Source of the DNA: Desmonostoc muscorum FACHB-395
Lineage (GTDB): Bacteria > Cyanobacteriota > Cyanobacteriia > Cyanobacteriales > Nostocaceae
Assembly: GCF_014698035.1 (NCBI RefSeq)
Contig: NZ_JACJSF010000022.1
Span: forward strand, 1 to 64,000
DNA length: 64,000 nt
Direction of reading: 5' to 3'
Position 1 is the stretch's first letter. The number at the start of each line of letters is the position of its first letter. The position numbers and the translations under genes are program-made. Below the pieces are notes generated by a model. It was not told the origin of the DNA and searched no databases. It saw nothing but the letters and a program-made list of their open reading frames with translations. Below, in pieces: positions 45,428 to 54,437 of the stretch.

Positions 45428-46138
45428 TTATTTCAGTCTATTACCAGAAAAGAGCATATTTGTAACTTGCTCTAACACCTTTAATGCTGTTAATGAACCT
45501 CGAATTAGCCGAGTAGCTGCAAGCGGTTGTCTAAGCATTGCCTTTGCTAAGGGGAAAGGATTTAGGGAGCCATCAGAGTTAATTGCTGATGTGAGATCGG
45601 GGATATCGTGCTGACAATCGTCACTGACTACTCGCAGCATTGCCACAGCTACCCCACCCACATTGAAAAACTCTAGGGCAGTAAATCCTTCCATATCAAC
45701 AACATCAGCCGCCAAAGTCTCACCCAAATGAAGTTTTTCGGCAGCAGACCAAATCATGCGATCGCTAGTTAATGACTTGACTAATGATACTTTTTTTGAT
45801 ATTGAAGAGTGCAATTGTGCTGTGAAAGTGCGATCGCACTCTAGAAGCTTCCCTTGATAAATACAATCTTGATACAGCACAATATCACCAACTTTGTAGC
45901 GATCGCTTAAGCTGCCACAGATACCCATAATCAGCACCTTGGATTTGGGAACTAAAAATTGTCCTTGGTGCAGATACTTAAGTAAGGGTTTCATCCCAAC
46001 AGGTATGGCTGCTACCTTTGGGATGGAACCAGTAACGCCGCTTAATCCGCGACAAACAGCTTTATATTCTGCTCCTTGAGGCACCAGAATAGTATTGATG
46101 GGCAAAAAATTAGGCACTAGCTCTCTCGACAGTTGCAA
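45428..46138 (-). CDS. hpnG: Adenosylhopane nucleosidase (hopanoid-associated phosphorylase)
   Basis: 236 residues from a TTG at 46138; a GTG at 46117 is an alternative start. It is a nucleoside-phosphorylase-superfamily protein: TILVPQGAEYKAV, LIMGICGSLSDRYKVGDIVLYQD, DMEGFTALEFFNVGGVAVAMLRVVSDD, and DCQHDIPDL with the catalytic-type Asp. HpnG removes adenine from adenosylhopane to give ribosylhopane. The assignment rests on the match to this fold plus the hpnA and hpnH genes 4-6 kb away. It overlaps the upstream diiron gene by up to 29 bases, so the two are translationally linked. Confidence 0.82.
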   Translation of the reverse strand: MQLSRELVPNFLPINTILVPQGAEYKAVCRGLSGVTGSIPKVAAIPVGMKPLLKYLHQGQFLVPKSKVLIMGICGSLSDRYKVGDIVLYQDCIYQGKLLECDRTFTAQLHSSISKKVSLVKSLTSDRMIWSAAEKLHLGETLAADVVDMEGFTALEFFNVGGVAVAMLRVVSDDCQHDIPDLTSAINSDGSLNPFPLAKAMLRQPLAATRLIRGSLTALKVLEQVTNMLFSGNRLK

Positions 46139-46964
46139 GTTTGCGTTTGGGTATTAACTCAAGGGTACGGAGGGCGATGTTGGCAAGCTTAGGTAGTAAT
46201 TGTGGTTGGAGTAGTCGGGGGTCATACTTGCTCATCCGGCGCTGATTTTCTACTAGACAAATGCTGAGAAATTTTTCTAATGTGAGGTCTTTGGTAAAGA
46301 TGTCAGCACCTGTGACAGCGAAGCCAGTTTTACTAGGGTCGTCATTGCCAAAGACGGCAATCAAATTACTGAGAGCTTTGCCGTATTGCCAGAGGGTTTT
46401 GGCGCTCCGTAATGGGATGAATCCCTGGCCACGATGAATTTGTGTATAGGTAAACCAGTTGACAAAAAAAACAATATGACGTGTTTCTTCATCTATGATG
46501 GGATCAAAGATAGTGAAAATAGATTCTGGAAAAACATTAGCTTCACGGGCGATCGCAAATAACCCATAGGCAAAGAAAGTATCCAGACACTCTTCAAAGC
46601 CAAAACGCGTAAAGACTGGCTCGATATTTTGGGGAACTTGAATTGGTTGACGTTCTGGCATTTCGATGCCGTAACGATCAATTAATTTTTGAAGTAGACG
46701 GGCATGGCGTAATTCTTCTTTACCTTGGAGAGCGATCGCACTTTGTAAAATAGGATCGCTCACCGTTGCTGCGTAGCCACTAACTATTGCTCCAGCTTGT
46801 CGTTCTGTATCTAGAGCTTTCTCCCAGAAGGGAATACTGCGTAAGAAACTCAAGGCTGTATCGTCCAAATCTGGCCAGGGAAGAGACTCAGGTTCGTATT
46901 CCCTGTAGCTTTCGGTAAAGCTCCGGCAGAATAATTCCTTATGCTCGACAGAACCAAGTTTCAT
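46110..46964 (-). CDS. Ferritin-like diiron protein in hopanoid locus
   Basis: 284 residues from the ATG at 46964, which has an AAAGGAAAC ribosome site; the frame is open to an ATG at 47075. Diiron ligands of a ferritin-like four-helix bundle are visible: Glu in DTERQAGA, ExxH in GKEELRHARLL, Glu in FEECLDTFF, and ExxH in DEETRHIVFF. This pattern fits oxygen-activating non-haem diiron proteins. The substrate is unknown. It overlaps hpnG downstream and is divergent from the RND pump gene by about 150 bases, so the hopanoid pathway is its likely context. It may hydroxylate or otherwise oxidise a hopanoid or a related lipid. Confidence 0.78.
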   Translation of the reverse strand: MKLGSVEHKELFCRSFTESYREYEPESLPWPDLDDTALSFLRSIPFWEKALDTERQAGAIVSGYAATVSDPILQSAIALQGKEELRHARLLQKLIDRYGIEMPERQPIQVPQNIEPVFTRFGFEECLDTFFAYGLFAIAREANVFPESIFTIFDPIIDEETRHIVFFVNWFTYTQIHRGQGFIPLRSAKTLWQYGKALSNLIAVFGNDDPSKTGFAVTGADIFTKDLTLEKFLSICLVENQRRMSKYDPRLLQPQLLPKLANIALRTLELIPKRKLATVERASA

Positions 46965-47114
46965 CTTTGAAGTTTCCTTTTGTATTAAAGATTGGGTCAT
47001 ATCTGAGTGACAATAAGTAATATTGCTGTTTAGTTGTAACCAAAGCTCGCAAACCGAAAGTGATTGCTGTAGCATGACTAAATAATTGTGTCACCCACAC
47101 GATAATTTTCCAAG

Positions 47115-49850
47115 ATGGTAAAGCTTCGTAACTCAAAATCTGCACGAGAAGTATTCAATATTTCCAAATTAGCGATTCAATTTTCGTGGCTGACGGTGAG
47201 TTTTTGGATTGCCGTAACTGTAGCTGGGATTCTGGCTTTCAGTTCTCTTAAGTATGCTTTGTTTCCAGATATTACCTTTCCAGTGGTGGTTGTGAATGCT
47301 ACAGCCCCTCTGACAACTGCCTTGGATACAGAGGCGAAGCTCACCAAACCCCTCGAAGAACGCCTCCGTTCCCTAGAAGGACTGGAGAATATCCGCTCAT
47401 CCACCTATCCCAGTCAAACAGCCGTTAGCCTTTCTTTTGCCGTTGGTACGAATTTAGAAACATCAACCAAAAAGGTGGAAACTGCCCTCAAGCAGTTGAC
47501 TCTACCTCAAGGAGCGACTTCTAAAATTATTCCCCTGAACCTTAACGAGTCAGCCGCCATTAGTTATGCCATTGAGAGTCCCACCCGGAATCTTACAGAT
47601 TTGACAAAGTTGGCGAAAGACGAGATTGTAAGTGCGATCGCTAAACTACCAGGAGTCCTGAAAGTCTCACTGTTAGGCGGTGCTACTGCAACTCTTCCCC
47701 TAAATCCAGCGAATCAGAGTGCAGCAGCCATCCCCCAAGCAGGCGCAACATTAGTTAGATTTAACGGGCAAGATGCACTCGCGTTTCAGGTAATCAAACG
47801 CGGTAACGCTAACACTTTAGAAGTGGTGAGTCGAGTTGAGGAAGAAGTGCAAAGGCTACGTTCTACCCTCAAGGATGTCAAACTCACCTTAGCTGCTACC
47901 CAAGCAAAATATATCCGCCAAGCCACCCAGTCAACTATTGATGCTTTGCTCGAAGCAGTCTTGTTGTCCATCGTGGTTATATTTCCTTTTTTATGGAATT
48001 GGCGAGCCACCCTAATTTCTGCCTTGGCGATTCCTACGTCTTTGTTGGCGACGTTTATCGTCATGGCAATTTTCGGTTTCAACTTAGAAACAATTACGCT
48101 GTTAGCTTTAGCTTTGGTGATTGGGAGTATTGTTGATGATGCGATCGTGGATGTAGAAAACATCATGCGACACATTGAAGATGGAGAAACTCCTCGCCAA
48201 GCGGCGCTTTTAGCGACCAATGAGATTGGATTAACAGTCACCGCCGCCACGTTGACAGCAGTAGCGGTTTTTCTGCCCATAGGTTTAATGGGTGGCGTAA
48301 TTGGGCAGTTTTTCAAGCCCTTTGGCATCACTGTTTCAGCAGCCATGCTTGCTTCTATGCTAGTTGCTCGGACTTTATCTCCAGTTCTGGCTATTTACTG
48401 GCTAAAACCTAAACCCTCGCTCTCTCCGCGTCGAGAAGCAAGAATTTGGGTCGCATTTGCCCAATCTTACAGAAATTTGCTGAGTTGGTCTTTGAATCAC
48501 CGGAAGATAGTTGTCGGGTTAGCTGTATTCAGTTTTATTGCAGGTATAGCGCTGATTCCACTAATTCCCAAAGGCTTTATTCCCAAACTCGATCGCGGCG
48601 AATTCAATATTGCTTATACTGCTCCTTTACCGAGTATCCCCGATTTTGCTAGAGGAGGGCAAGGGGGACAAGGAGGACAAGGAAGCAATATCCCCAATTC
48701 CCAATTCCCAATTCCCAATACTTCGACTTCGCTCAGTACAAGTTCCCAATTCCCAATCCCCAATCCCTTAAACGATTCTCTTCAAGTTGCTAAAAAACTA
48801 GAAGATGTAGTCAGAAAATCACCAGCAGTTGAAACAGTATTTACTACTGTTGGTTCTCGTGAGGGTGAGCCAAATAAAGGCACACTATATATAAAGTTAA
48901 AGGAAGACCGCACAATCACAACTGGAGAACTACAAGACCAATTCCGCTCCACTTTACCTGTCCTTTCTGGGGTAACTACCAGTGTGGAAGATATTCAGTT
49001 TGTTGATTCTGGCGGTCAAAAACCTCTCCAAATAGCTTTGCGCGGTGACGATCTCCAAGCCTTAAGTAAAGCAGTCAAGGCAATTAAAGAGAGAATTCAG
49101 AGATTACCGGGATTTGCCGATGTCACAGTTAAAGGTGAAACAAATCCCCAAGGTGAGGTTTTTCAGATCGAGCGTCTGAATAATCAGCGAGTAGCTTATG
49201 TCAGTGCTAATCTTGGCAAGGGTCTATCTTTGGGTGATGCTACTGATAAAGTGGTAGCTGAAGCTAAGGCGGTGTTACCTTCTAATGTTTCGTTAAATTT
49301 AGGAGGAGACTCGGCTAGCCAAGGTGAGGTTTTTAGCAGTTTTGGCAGTACTTTGGCTTTATCTGCCCTCTGTATTGTTGTAGTATTAATTTTGCTGTTC
49401 AAAAGCTGGGTAGACCCTCTAGTGATTGGTGTATCTTTGCCTTTAGCACTGGTGGGGGCAATGTTGGCACTACTGATCACTAAGAGCGATTTTGGGATGA
49501 TCTCACTGATTGGTTTCGTATTTTTACTGGGGCTGGCCAATAAAAATGCCATCTTGCTTGTGGATTATATTAACCAGTTACGCAATGCTGGCACAGAACG
49601 CACAGAGGCAATCCTCAACACTGGATTAGTGCGTCTCAGACCAATTATGATGACTACTGCCTCCACTATTTTGGGAATGCTACCGATCGCATTGGGTTTT
49701 GGTGCAGGTTCCGAATTGCGATCGCCTATGGCTGTAGCGATCGCCGGTGGACTCGTAACTTCAACTATCCTCAGCTTGATTGTCGTGCCGGTAGTCTACA
49801 CTATTTTAGATGATTGGTTTCCCCACTTTCAGACAAGAGAGAGAAGTTGA
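47115..49850 (+). CDS. RND-family efflux permease (AcrB/HAE1 type, shortened)
   Basis: 911 residues. The AcrB-type N-terminus (AIQFSWLTVSFWIAVTVAGI) is followed by a periplasmic porter domain shorter than usual. TM4 carries acidic residues (GSIVDDAIVDVENIMRHIEDG). A second set follows with LLGLANKNAILLVDY and TTASTILGMLPIALGFG. Typical AcrB proteins have about 1040 residues. Residues about 512-553 (GGQGGQGGQGSNIPNSQFP, then TSTSLSTSSQ) are encoded by an in-frame intergenic-type repeat. The TGA stop overlaps the hpnA ATG (TGATG), so the pump belongs to the hopanoid operon and may export or relocate hopanoids. No membrane-fusion gene is adjacent. Confidence 0.88.
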   Translation: MVKLRNSKSAREVFNISKLAIQFSWLTVSFWIAVTVAGILAFSSLKYALFPDITFPVVVVNATAPLTTALDTEAKLTKPLEERLRSLEGLENIRSSTYPSQTAVSLSFAVGTNLETSTKKVETALKQLTLPQGATSKIIPLNLNESAAISYAIESPTRNLTDLTKLAKDEIVSAIAKLPGVLKVSLLGGATATLPLNPANQSAAAIPQAGATLVRFNGQDALAFQVIKRGNANTLEVVSRVEEEVQRLRSTLKDVKLTLAATQAKYIRQATQSTIDALLEAVLLSIVVIFPFLWNWRATLISALAIPTSLLATFIVMAIFGFNLETITLLALALVIGSIVDDAIVDVENIMRHIEDGETPRQAALLATNEIGLTVTAATLTAVAVFLPIGLMGGVIGQFFKPFGITVSAAMLASMLVARTLSPVLAIYWLKPKPSLSPRREARIWVAFAQSYRNLLSWSLNHRKIVVGLAVFSFIAGIALIPLIPKGFIPKLDRGEFNIAYTAPLPSIPDFARGGQGGQGGQGSNIPNSQFPIPNTSTSLSTSSQFPIPNPLNDSLQVAKKLEDVVRKSPAVETVFTTVGSREGEPNKGTLYIKLKEDRTITTGELQDQFRSTLPVLSGVTTSVEDIQFVDSGGQKPLQIALRGDDLQALSKAVKAIKERIQRLPGFADVTVKGETNPQGEVFQIERLNNQRVAYVSANLGKGLSLGDATDKVVAEAKAVLPSNVSLNLGGDSASQGEVFSSFGSTLALSALCIVVVLILLFKSWVDPLVIGVSLPLALVGAMLALLITKSDFGMISLIGFVFLLGLANKNAILLVDYINQLRNAGTERTEAILNTGLVRLRPIMMTTASTILGMLPIALGFGAGSELRSPMAVAIAGGLVTSTILSLIVVPVVYTILDDWFPHFQTRERS
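48649..48770 (+). repeat. Low-complexity repeat translated in frame within the RND gene
   Basis: GGGCAAGGGGGACAAGGAGGACAAGG and CCCAATTCCCAATTCCCAA units flank CGACTTCGCTCAGTACAAGT. The last sequence recurs as an exact complement in non-coding DNA at about 36960-36979. The first two types match the intergenic repeats at 7656 and 18530. It adds about 41 codons without a stop. Confidence 0.75.
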
Positions 49851-50833
49851 TGCAAGTTTTTGTCACGGGGAGTACAGGTTTTATTGGTGCCCACTTGGTA
49901 CGGTTGTTACTGAAAGAGGGTTACACAGTCAAAGCGCTGGTACGCTCAAGTAGCAATTTGGAGAATCTACGCGGTTTGGAGGTAGAAATTGTCAAAGGCG
50001 ATTTGAACGATCCAAATCTCTGGCAACAAATGAGAGGTTGTCAATATCTATTTCATGTCGCAGCCCATTATTCTCTGTGGCAAACAGACCGAGATTTACT
50101 TCATCATAATAATGTTCTGGGTACGCGCAATGTCTTGGTAGCAGCTAATAAAGCTGGCATTGAACGCACCGTTTATACCAGTTCAGTAGCGGCAATTGGG
50201 GTAGGATCATCTGGTCAAGTGGTCGATGAAACACATCAGAGTCCCATAGAAAAGTTGGTGGGTAACTACAAAAAGTCTAAGTTTCTGGCTGAACAAGAAG
50301 CCATGCAAGCAGTTGCTACAGGTCAAGAGGTAGTTATAGTTAACCCAAGTAGCCCTATTGGATCGTTAGATATCAAACCTACCCCGACAGGTGATATAAT
50401 CTTACGGTTTTTACGACGGCAAATGCCCTTTTACTTGGATACTGGTCTTAATTTTATCGATGTGCGAGATGTGGCGTGGGGGCATTTACTGGCCTTGCAA
50501 CGAGGTAAGCCAGGCGATCGCTATATCTTAGGTCATCAAAATCTAAGTCTCAAAGAACTACTCGAACAACTTGCCGATATCACAGGTTTGATAGCACCTC
50601 AACGCACAGTACCCGCTTGGTTGCCCTTTACTGCCGCCTGGGTTGATGAAAATATTCTCGCACCCTTGGGAAAATCGCCCTCAGTGCCATTGGATGGCGT
50701 TCGGATGGCAAAACAGCCAATGTATTACAATGCTGCAAAGGCTGTACGAGAATTGGGTCTACCTCAATCTTCGCTGAAAACAGCACTCAAAGATGCTGTG
50801 GATTGGTTTGTTGCTCAAGGCTATGTCAAATGA
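49850..50833 (+). CDS. hpnA: Hopanoid-associated sugar epimerase
   Basis: 327 residues from the ATG at 49850, which overlaps the RND stop. It is an extended short-chain dehydrogenase/reductase: NAD(P)-binding TGSTGFIGAHLVRLL, TSSVAAIG, and the active-site pair in GNYKKSKFLAE (YxxxK). IVNPSSPIGSLDIKPTPTG is the motif typical of HpnA. HpnA occurs in hopanoid clusters; its exact reaction is not settled, but a role in side-chain sugar modification is generally proposed. Its stop is 117 bases before hpnH. Confidence 0.9.
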   Translation: MQVFVTGSTGFIGAHLVRLLLKEGYTVKALVRSSSNLENLRGLEVEIVKGDLNDPNLWQQMRGCQYLFHVAAHYSLWQTDRDLLHHNNVLGTRNVLVAANKAGIERTVYTSSVAAIGVGSSGQVVDETHQSPIEKLVGNYKKSKFLAEQEAMQAVATGQEVVIVNPSSPIGSLDIKPTPTGDIILRFLRRQMPFYLDTGLNFIDVRDVAWGHLLALQRGKPGDRYILGHQNLSLKELLEQLADITGLIAPQRTVPAWLPFTAAWVDENILAPLGKSPSVPLDGVRMAKQPMYYNAAKAVRELGLPQSSLKTALKDAVDWFVAQGYVK

Positions 50834-50867
50834 AAAATATAGCGATTTATGTGTGGATGCAATAGAC

Positions 50868-50900
50868 AGTAGAGGCGCAAAACCTTGCGCCCCTAAGAAG
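50868..50900. repeat. GTAGAGGCGCAAAACCTTGCGCCCCTA hairpin between hpnA and hpnH
   Basis: A hairpin of the same type as that at 31622, placed between two genes of the same operon. It may lower read-through into hpnH. Confidence 0.5.
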
Positions 50901-50949
50901 GTTTTATGTTTTCCCGTGGTGTTTTTATAAAAGAGGAGCGATCGCAACA

Positions 50950-51969
50950 ATGGCAGTTAATATACAACAAGCTATGGATATCGGGAAGTATCTGGTTACT
51001 CAGCGTTTGAAAGGACGTAAACGCTTCCCCTTAGTATTGATGTTGGAACCTCTTTTTCGTTGTAATCTAGCTTGTACTGGTTGTGGTAAAATCCAACATC
51101 CCAAGGAAATATTAAAGCAAAATCTCACCCCAGAACAGTGCTTTACCGCAGTGGAAGAGTGCGGCGCACCAGTTGTCTCAATTCCTGGCGGAGAACCTCT
51201 GCTACACCCCCAGATTGATGAAATTGTTCAAGGATTAATTGAGCGCAAGAAATATATTTACTTGTGTACCAATGGTTTGTTGTTAGAAAAGAGCCTAGAT
51301 AAGTTTCAACCTTCCCCTTACCTGACTTTTAGCGTGCATTTAGATGGAATGCGCGAGTTACACGATCATTGTGTAGACCGCCAAGGTGTTTTTGATATTG
51401 CCGTCAAAGCCATTCGCGCCGCTAAAGCTAAAGGTTTTCGTGTCACCACTAACACAACTATCTTTGAGGGTACTAAACCCCAAGATATGCAAGAGTTCTT
51501 CGACTTTCTGGAAACACTAAATACTGACGGGATGATGATTTCTCCCGGCTACAGTTACGAGTGGGCACCTGATCAAGATCATTTTCTTCACCGCGAACAA
51601 ACCCGCACCCTCTTCCGGCAAATTCTGGCTCCCTACAAAGCTGGTGAAAAAAACTGGAACTTCAATCACAATCCACTGTTCTTAGATTTTCTTACTGGTG
51701 AGAAGGACTACGAATGCACGCCTTGGGGTAGCCCTAGTTATAGTGTTCTCGGTTGGCAAAAACCTTGTTATCTGTTGAACGAAGGTTATTACTCTACCTT
51801 CAAGGAATTACTAGCACAAACTGATTGGAGTCAATACGGCCGTGCTAGTGGTAATCCCAAGTGTGCCGATTGCATGGTTCACTGCGGCTACGAACCCACC
51901 GCCGCAATGGATGCAATGCAACCGCAAAATATGGCGCGTGCCCTAGGCAGCGTGTTTGGCAGGAATTAA
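50950..51969 (+). CDS. hpnH: Adenosyl-hopene transferase HpnH (radical SAM)
   Basis: 339 residues. Radical SAM cluster ligands are C38-NLA-C42-TG-C45 ([12 protein letters not shown]), followed by [13 protein letters not shown] and [11 protein letters not shown]. The C-terminal HpnH signature carries extra cysteines ([19 protein letters not shown]). HpnH joins the 5'-deoxyadenosyl group to diploptene, giving adenosylhopane, the first step of extended (C35) hopanoids. Its product is the substrate of HpnG at 45428. The start is ATG with an AGAGGAG ribosome site. Confidence 0.96.
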   Translation: MAVNIQQAMDIGKYLVTQRLKGRKRFPLVLMLEPLFRCNLACTGCGKIQHPKEILKQNLTPEQCFTAVEECGAPVVSIPGGEPLLHPQIDEIVQGLIERKKYIYLCTNGLLLEKSLDKFQPSPYLTFSVHLDGMRELHDHCVDRQGVFDIAVKAIRAAKAKGFRVTTNTTIFEGTKPQDMQEFFDFLETLNTDGMMISPGYSYEWAPDQDHFLHREQTRTLFRQILAPYKAGEKNWNFNHNPLFLDFLTGEKDYECTPWGSPSYSVLGWQKPCYLLNEGYYSTFKELLAQTDWSQYGRASGNPKCADCMVHCGYEPTAAMDAMQPQNMARALGSVFGRN

Positions 51970-52225
51970 TAATCAGGGGAAAAGGGGAAAAGGAACCCCA
52001 TATTTAAAAACCTTGTTTTTACCCCTATCCTTTTAATCTCTTGCTTCCTTGTCAACCCGCCTTGGAATTGATTCCGAGGCTAATAGCTCAATTCCTTTTA
52101 ATGACGTAGATGTTGAGATAGGACTTACAAAAACAATACAAAACTCTGATTTTCCGGTAGGGGCAATTCATGAATTTCCCCTACTGCATTTACTATTGCG
52201 GAAGTCATACTAGAGTTTGTATGTT

Positions 52226-52359
52226 ATACCATCTCTTTGTGAGGCTGCGCCAAATTTTCTTTCTCTCTCTTCCTTTGTGTACTTTGCGCCCTTTGCGGTT
52301 CGTTTTTTCTTATACTTCGCTCTAATATGGTTTAGCGCATCTTCATACAGAATTGGTAT
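52226..52359 (-). mobile_element. MITE-like element, ATACCAATTCTGTATGAAG family, short copy
   Basis: 134 bases, inverted relative to 23092-23315. Both ends match (ATACCATCTCTTTGTGAGGC on the left and the complement of ATACCAATTCTGTATGAAGA on the right). The interior is shorter and lacks the shuffled GC-rich repeat found in the long copy. Confidence 0.72.
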
Positions 52360-52368
52360 TAGGGAAAA

Positions 52369-52394
52369 TTAAAGTCCACTCAAGTGGACTTTAA
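52369..52394 (-). terminator. Hairpin terminator after the methyltransferase gene
   Basis: A 12-bp perfect stem (TTAAAGTCCACT and its complement) with a 2-base spacer. On the minus strand it is followed by TTTTCCC. Confidence 0.6.
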
Positions 52395-52481
52395 CTATTA
52401 CAGAAATGTAAGTAATAACAAATATTTAAAAACAGCCTAGCGCTGGATTTTATCAATCTTTTCAATCACTATCCACTTAAT

Positions 52482-53159
52482 TTACCTGGCTTTACTTGGA
52501 ACACCAGTAAAGGCGAAAAACTGTTGTTCTTTGGGTGCAGCTAAACTTTCACCAAGGTAACGATGAATACCTACTCCCATGTCTCCTGTTGCGGTGAGTT
52601 TGAAGTTCACTTCTTCAAATCCATATTCACGGAAAAATTTACGCACAGTCTCAGAGTGGGGAGTACCGTTAGAGTGTCCACGAGTCCAAATTACAAAAGC
52701 ACCTTGTTTGCTCAGAAAACTCAGGTTCGCTAGCAAGCGATTTAGTTCAGCTTCATCTGCAAGATTGCCGAATACACCACAGACAATCACAATGTCTGCT
52801 GGCACTGCTCCTACATAGTTGGAGGACAGAGTTGCATCACCATTGATAAACTCAATTTGTTTTGTCAAACCCAAGGATTCTATTGTTTGTTGTCCACGTT
52901 CAACTAGGTGTGGATTTAGCTCTACAAGTCGGGCATAAACATCTTTTGCTCGTGGGTGATTTGATAGCGTTCCTAGCAAATCTCGTCCATCGCCCGCGCA
53001 AACACTAACTACACGGATTAACCCTGGTTCGGACAAATTCAAGCTATAGGAAATGTATTCCTGCACAATTTGCAAGCGTTGTTGCAATTTTGGTTCGTTC
53101 TTGTAGAGGTCGTGCCATTCAAACCAGTCTTTTACCATATAGATGATTTCCGTTGCCAT
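52482..53159 (-). CDS. Class I SAM-dependent methyltransferase-like protein
   Basis: 225 residues from the ATG at 53159 (MATEIIYMVKDWFEW); neighbouring starts at 53168 and 53138 are possible. The SAM-binding motif I reads VVSVCAGDGRDLLG, with an acidic strand-2 residue (LVELNPHLVERG), IEFINGDA and PADIVIVCGVFGNL. The C-terminus (GVGIHRYLGESL) is typical for a cyanobacterial family of unknown substrate. The gene lies between hpnH and the phycocyanin operon, convergent with the first and divergent from the second. Confidence 0.75.
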   Translation of the reverse strand: MATEIIYMVKDWFEWHDLYKNEPKLQQRLQIVQEYISYSLNLSEPGLIRVVSVCAGDGRDLLGTLSNHPRAKDVYARLVELNPHLVERGQQTIESLGLTKQIEFINGDATLSSNYVGAVPADIVIVCGVFGNLADEAELNRLLANLSFLSKQGAFVIWTRGHSNGTPHSETVRKFFREYGFEEVNFKLTATGDMGVGIHRYLGESLAAPKEQQFFAFTGVPSKAR

Positions 53160-53826
53160 TAACCACAAGTTTGCAAAATTACAGACATACCTGTATAACT
53201 CAAAAAGCTACAATAAGTCTATCGAATAACCGTAGTTTTTGTTGAACACAGAGTATCATGAAAAATTCTCCAAAATCAAGTCTTTTTTCTTTATAAAAGT
53301 TGAGAGCAGAGACGCGAAGAAATTGCACTTATTACTTTGTATCGATACAATGCAGCCGTAAATATGCTGTGTGCCCTTGGCAGAAGATGCCAAGTAGCAA
53401 ATACTACAAAAGTTAAAGATGCGATACCTGCGGTGGACTACGCCTACGCATTCTTTAAGGGATTTCCCTGAAAGAAATTTCCAGTATTTATTGGAGTGCC
53501 GAGAAGTTAGCCTAAATGTAAAGTTATGTAAATGAAATTAACAAACATAACAATAATTTGTAATAAATAATGACGCGGCAGCATTGTATAAAGAGAACTT
53601 GGAAGTAAAAAACAACATCTTAATCAGGTTTTCCAGTCGTTCATAGAAGTTTGAAGTTTTTTAACAAAAGTTTTAATCTGAAAGCCTGGAGATCGTAAAC
53701 TTATTTCGTGGATGTCTGTTTTAAACCTTTCGTAACTCGTCAGGCAGTGCTGACATCAAAAAAAGCTGAACCATTCAGTTTTGAGTCCAATTATTCTTAA
53801 CCAAGCAAAGTAGGAGATTTAACGCA
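53160..53826 (+). promoter_or_regulatory. Leader and promoter region of the sulfur-sparing phycocyanin operon
   Basis: 667 bases without a gene upstream of cpcB, long for a leader, as is usual for cpc operons. A perfect 7-bp hairpin (CTTGGCA GAAGA TGCCAAG, 53376-53394), a TATAAA (53587-53592), and AT-rich direct stretches before the AGGAG ribosome site at about 53811 are visible. I cannot assign the transcription start or an operator, and no known riboswitch is recognised. Confidence 0.45.
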
Positions 53827-54348
53827 ATGGTTTTAGATGCATTTGCAAAAGTAGTTTCCCAAGCTGATACACGTGGGGAATACCTCTCCGATGCACAATT
53901 GGATGCATTGAGTGAACTAGTCAAAGATGGTAACAAGCGTGCAGATGCTGTTAACCGTATTACCAGCAATGCTTCCGCTCTTGTTGCTGCTGCGGCTCGT
54001 GATTTGTGGGCAGAACAACCCCAATTGATCACTCCCGGTGGTAATGCTTACACCAGCCGTCGCGCTGCTGCTTGCATCAGAGACTTGGACATCATTCTTC
54101 GCTACATCACATACGCAATCTTTGCTGGCGATTCCAGCGTGTTAGACGATCGTGCCCTCAACGGCTTGCGTGAAACCTACTTGGCATTGGGAACCCCAGG
54201 AGCTTCAGTTGCTGTTGGTATTCAAAAGCTAAAAGCTGCTTCCCTAGCAATTGTCAACGATACAAACAACATCACCAGAGGCGATTGCAGCGCTTTATCA
54301 GCTGAAATTGCTAGCTATTTTGATCGTGCTGCTTCAGCAGTAGCTTAA
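53827..54348 (+). CDS. cpcB: Phycocyanin beta subunit, sulfur-depleted (cpc3 type)
   Basis: 173 residues of full phycobiliprotein length. The bilin cysteines are kept: Cys83 (in AAACIRD, equivalent to Cys82) and Cys154 (in RGDCSAL, equivalent to Cys153). The third cysteine of ordinary CpcB (DDRCLNGL, Cys109) is alanine here. No methionine remains apart from the initiator; ordinary CpcB has several. Conserved blocks ([32 protein letters not shown]) show a normal fold, so it should form rod discs with the alpha subunit. Phycoerythrocyanin (PecB) is excluded by the CpcA-type partner and CpcD. The start follows a strong AGGAG site. Confidence 0.93.
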   Translation: MVLDAFAKVVSQADTRGEYLSDAQLDALSELVKDGNKRADAVNRITSNASALVAAAARDLWAEQPQLITPGGNAYTSRRAAACIRDLDIILRYITYAIFAGDSSVLDDRALNGLRETYLALGTPGASVAVGIQKLKAASLAIVNDTNNITRGDCSALSAEIASYFDRAASAVA

Positions 54349-54437
54349 GGCAAATATTGCTGCTATTGACTGAGATAGTTGTCCATTAGGACAAAACAAA
54401 ATTTCAACCAAATTTTTGTAAAAGGGAAATACCAAAA

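Larger units (their letters stand above)
51970..52481. other. Repeat-rich intergenic region
   Basis: 512 bases. It holds a GTAGGGGCAATTCATGAATT-type hairpin (52157-52185), a MITE-like copy (52226-52359), and the terminator of the downstream minus-strand methyltransferase gene (52369-52394). No gene is seen. Confidence 0.6.

Noticed and set aside
47786..49552. Long antisense frames inside the RND gene
   Set aside because: They are shadows of a long codon-biased gene on the opposite strand; composition and lack of domains exclude coding.
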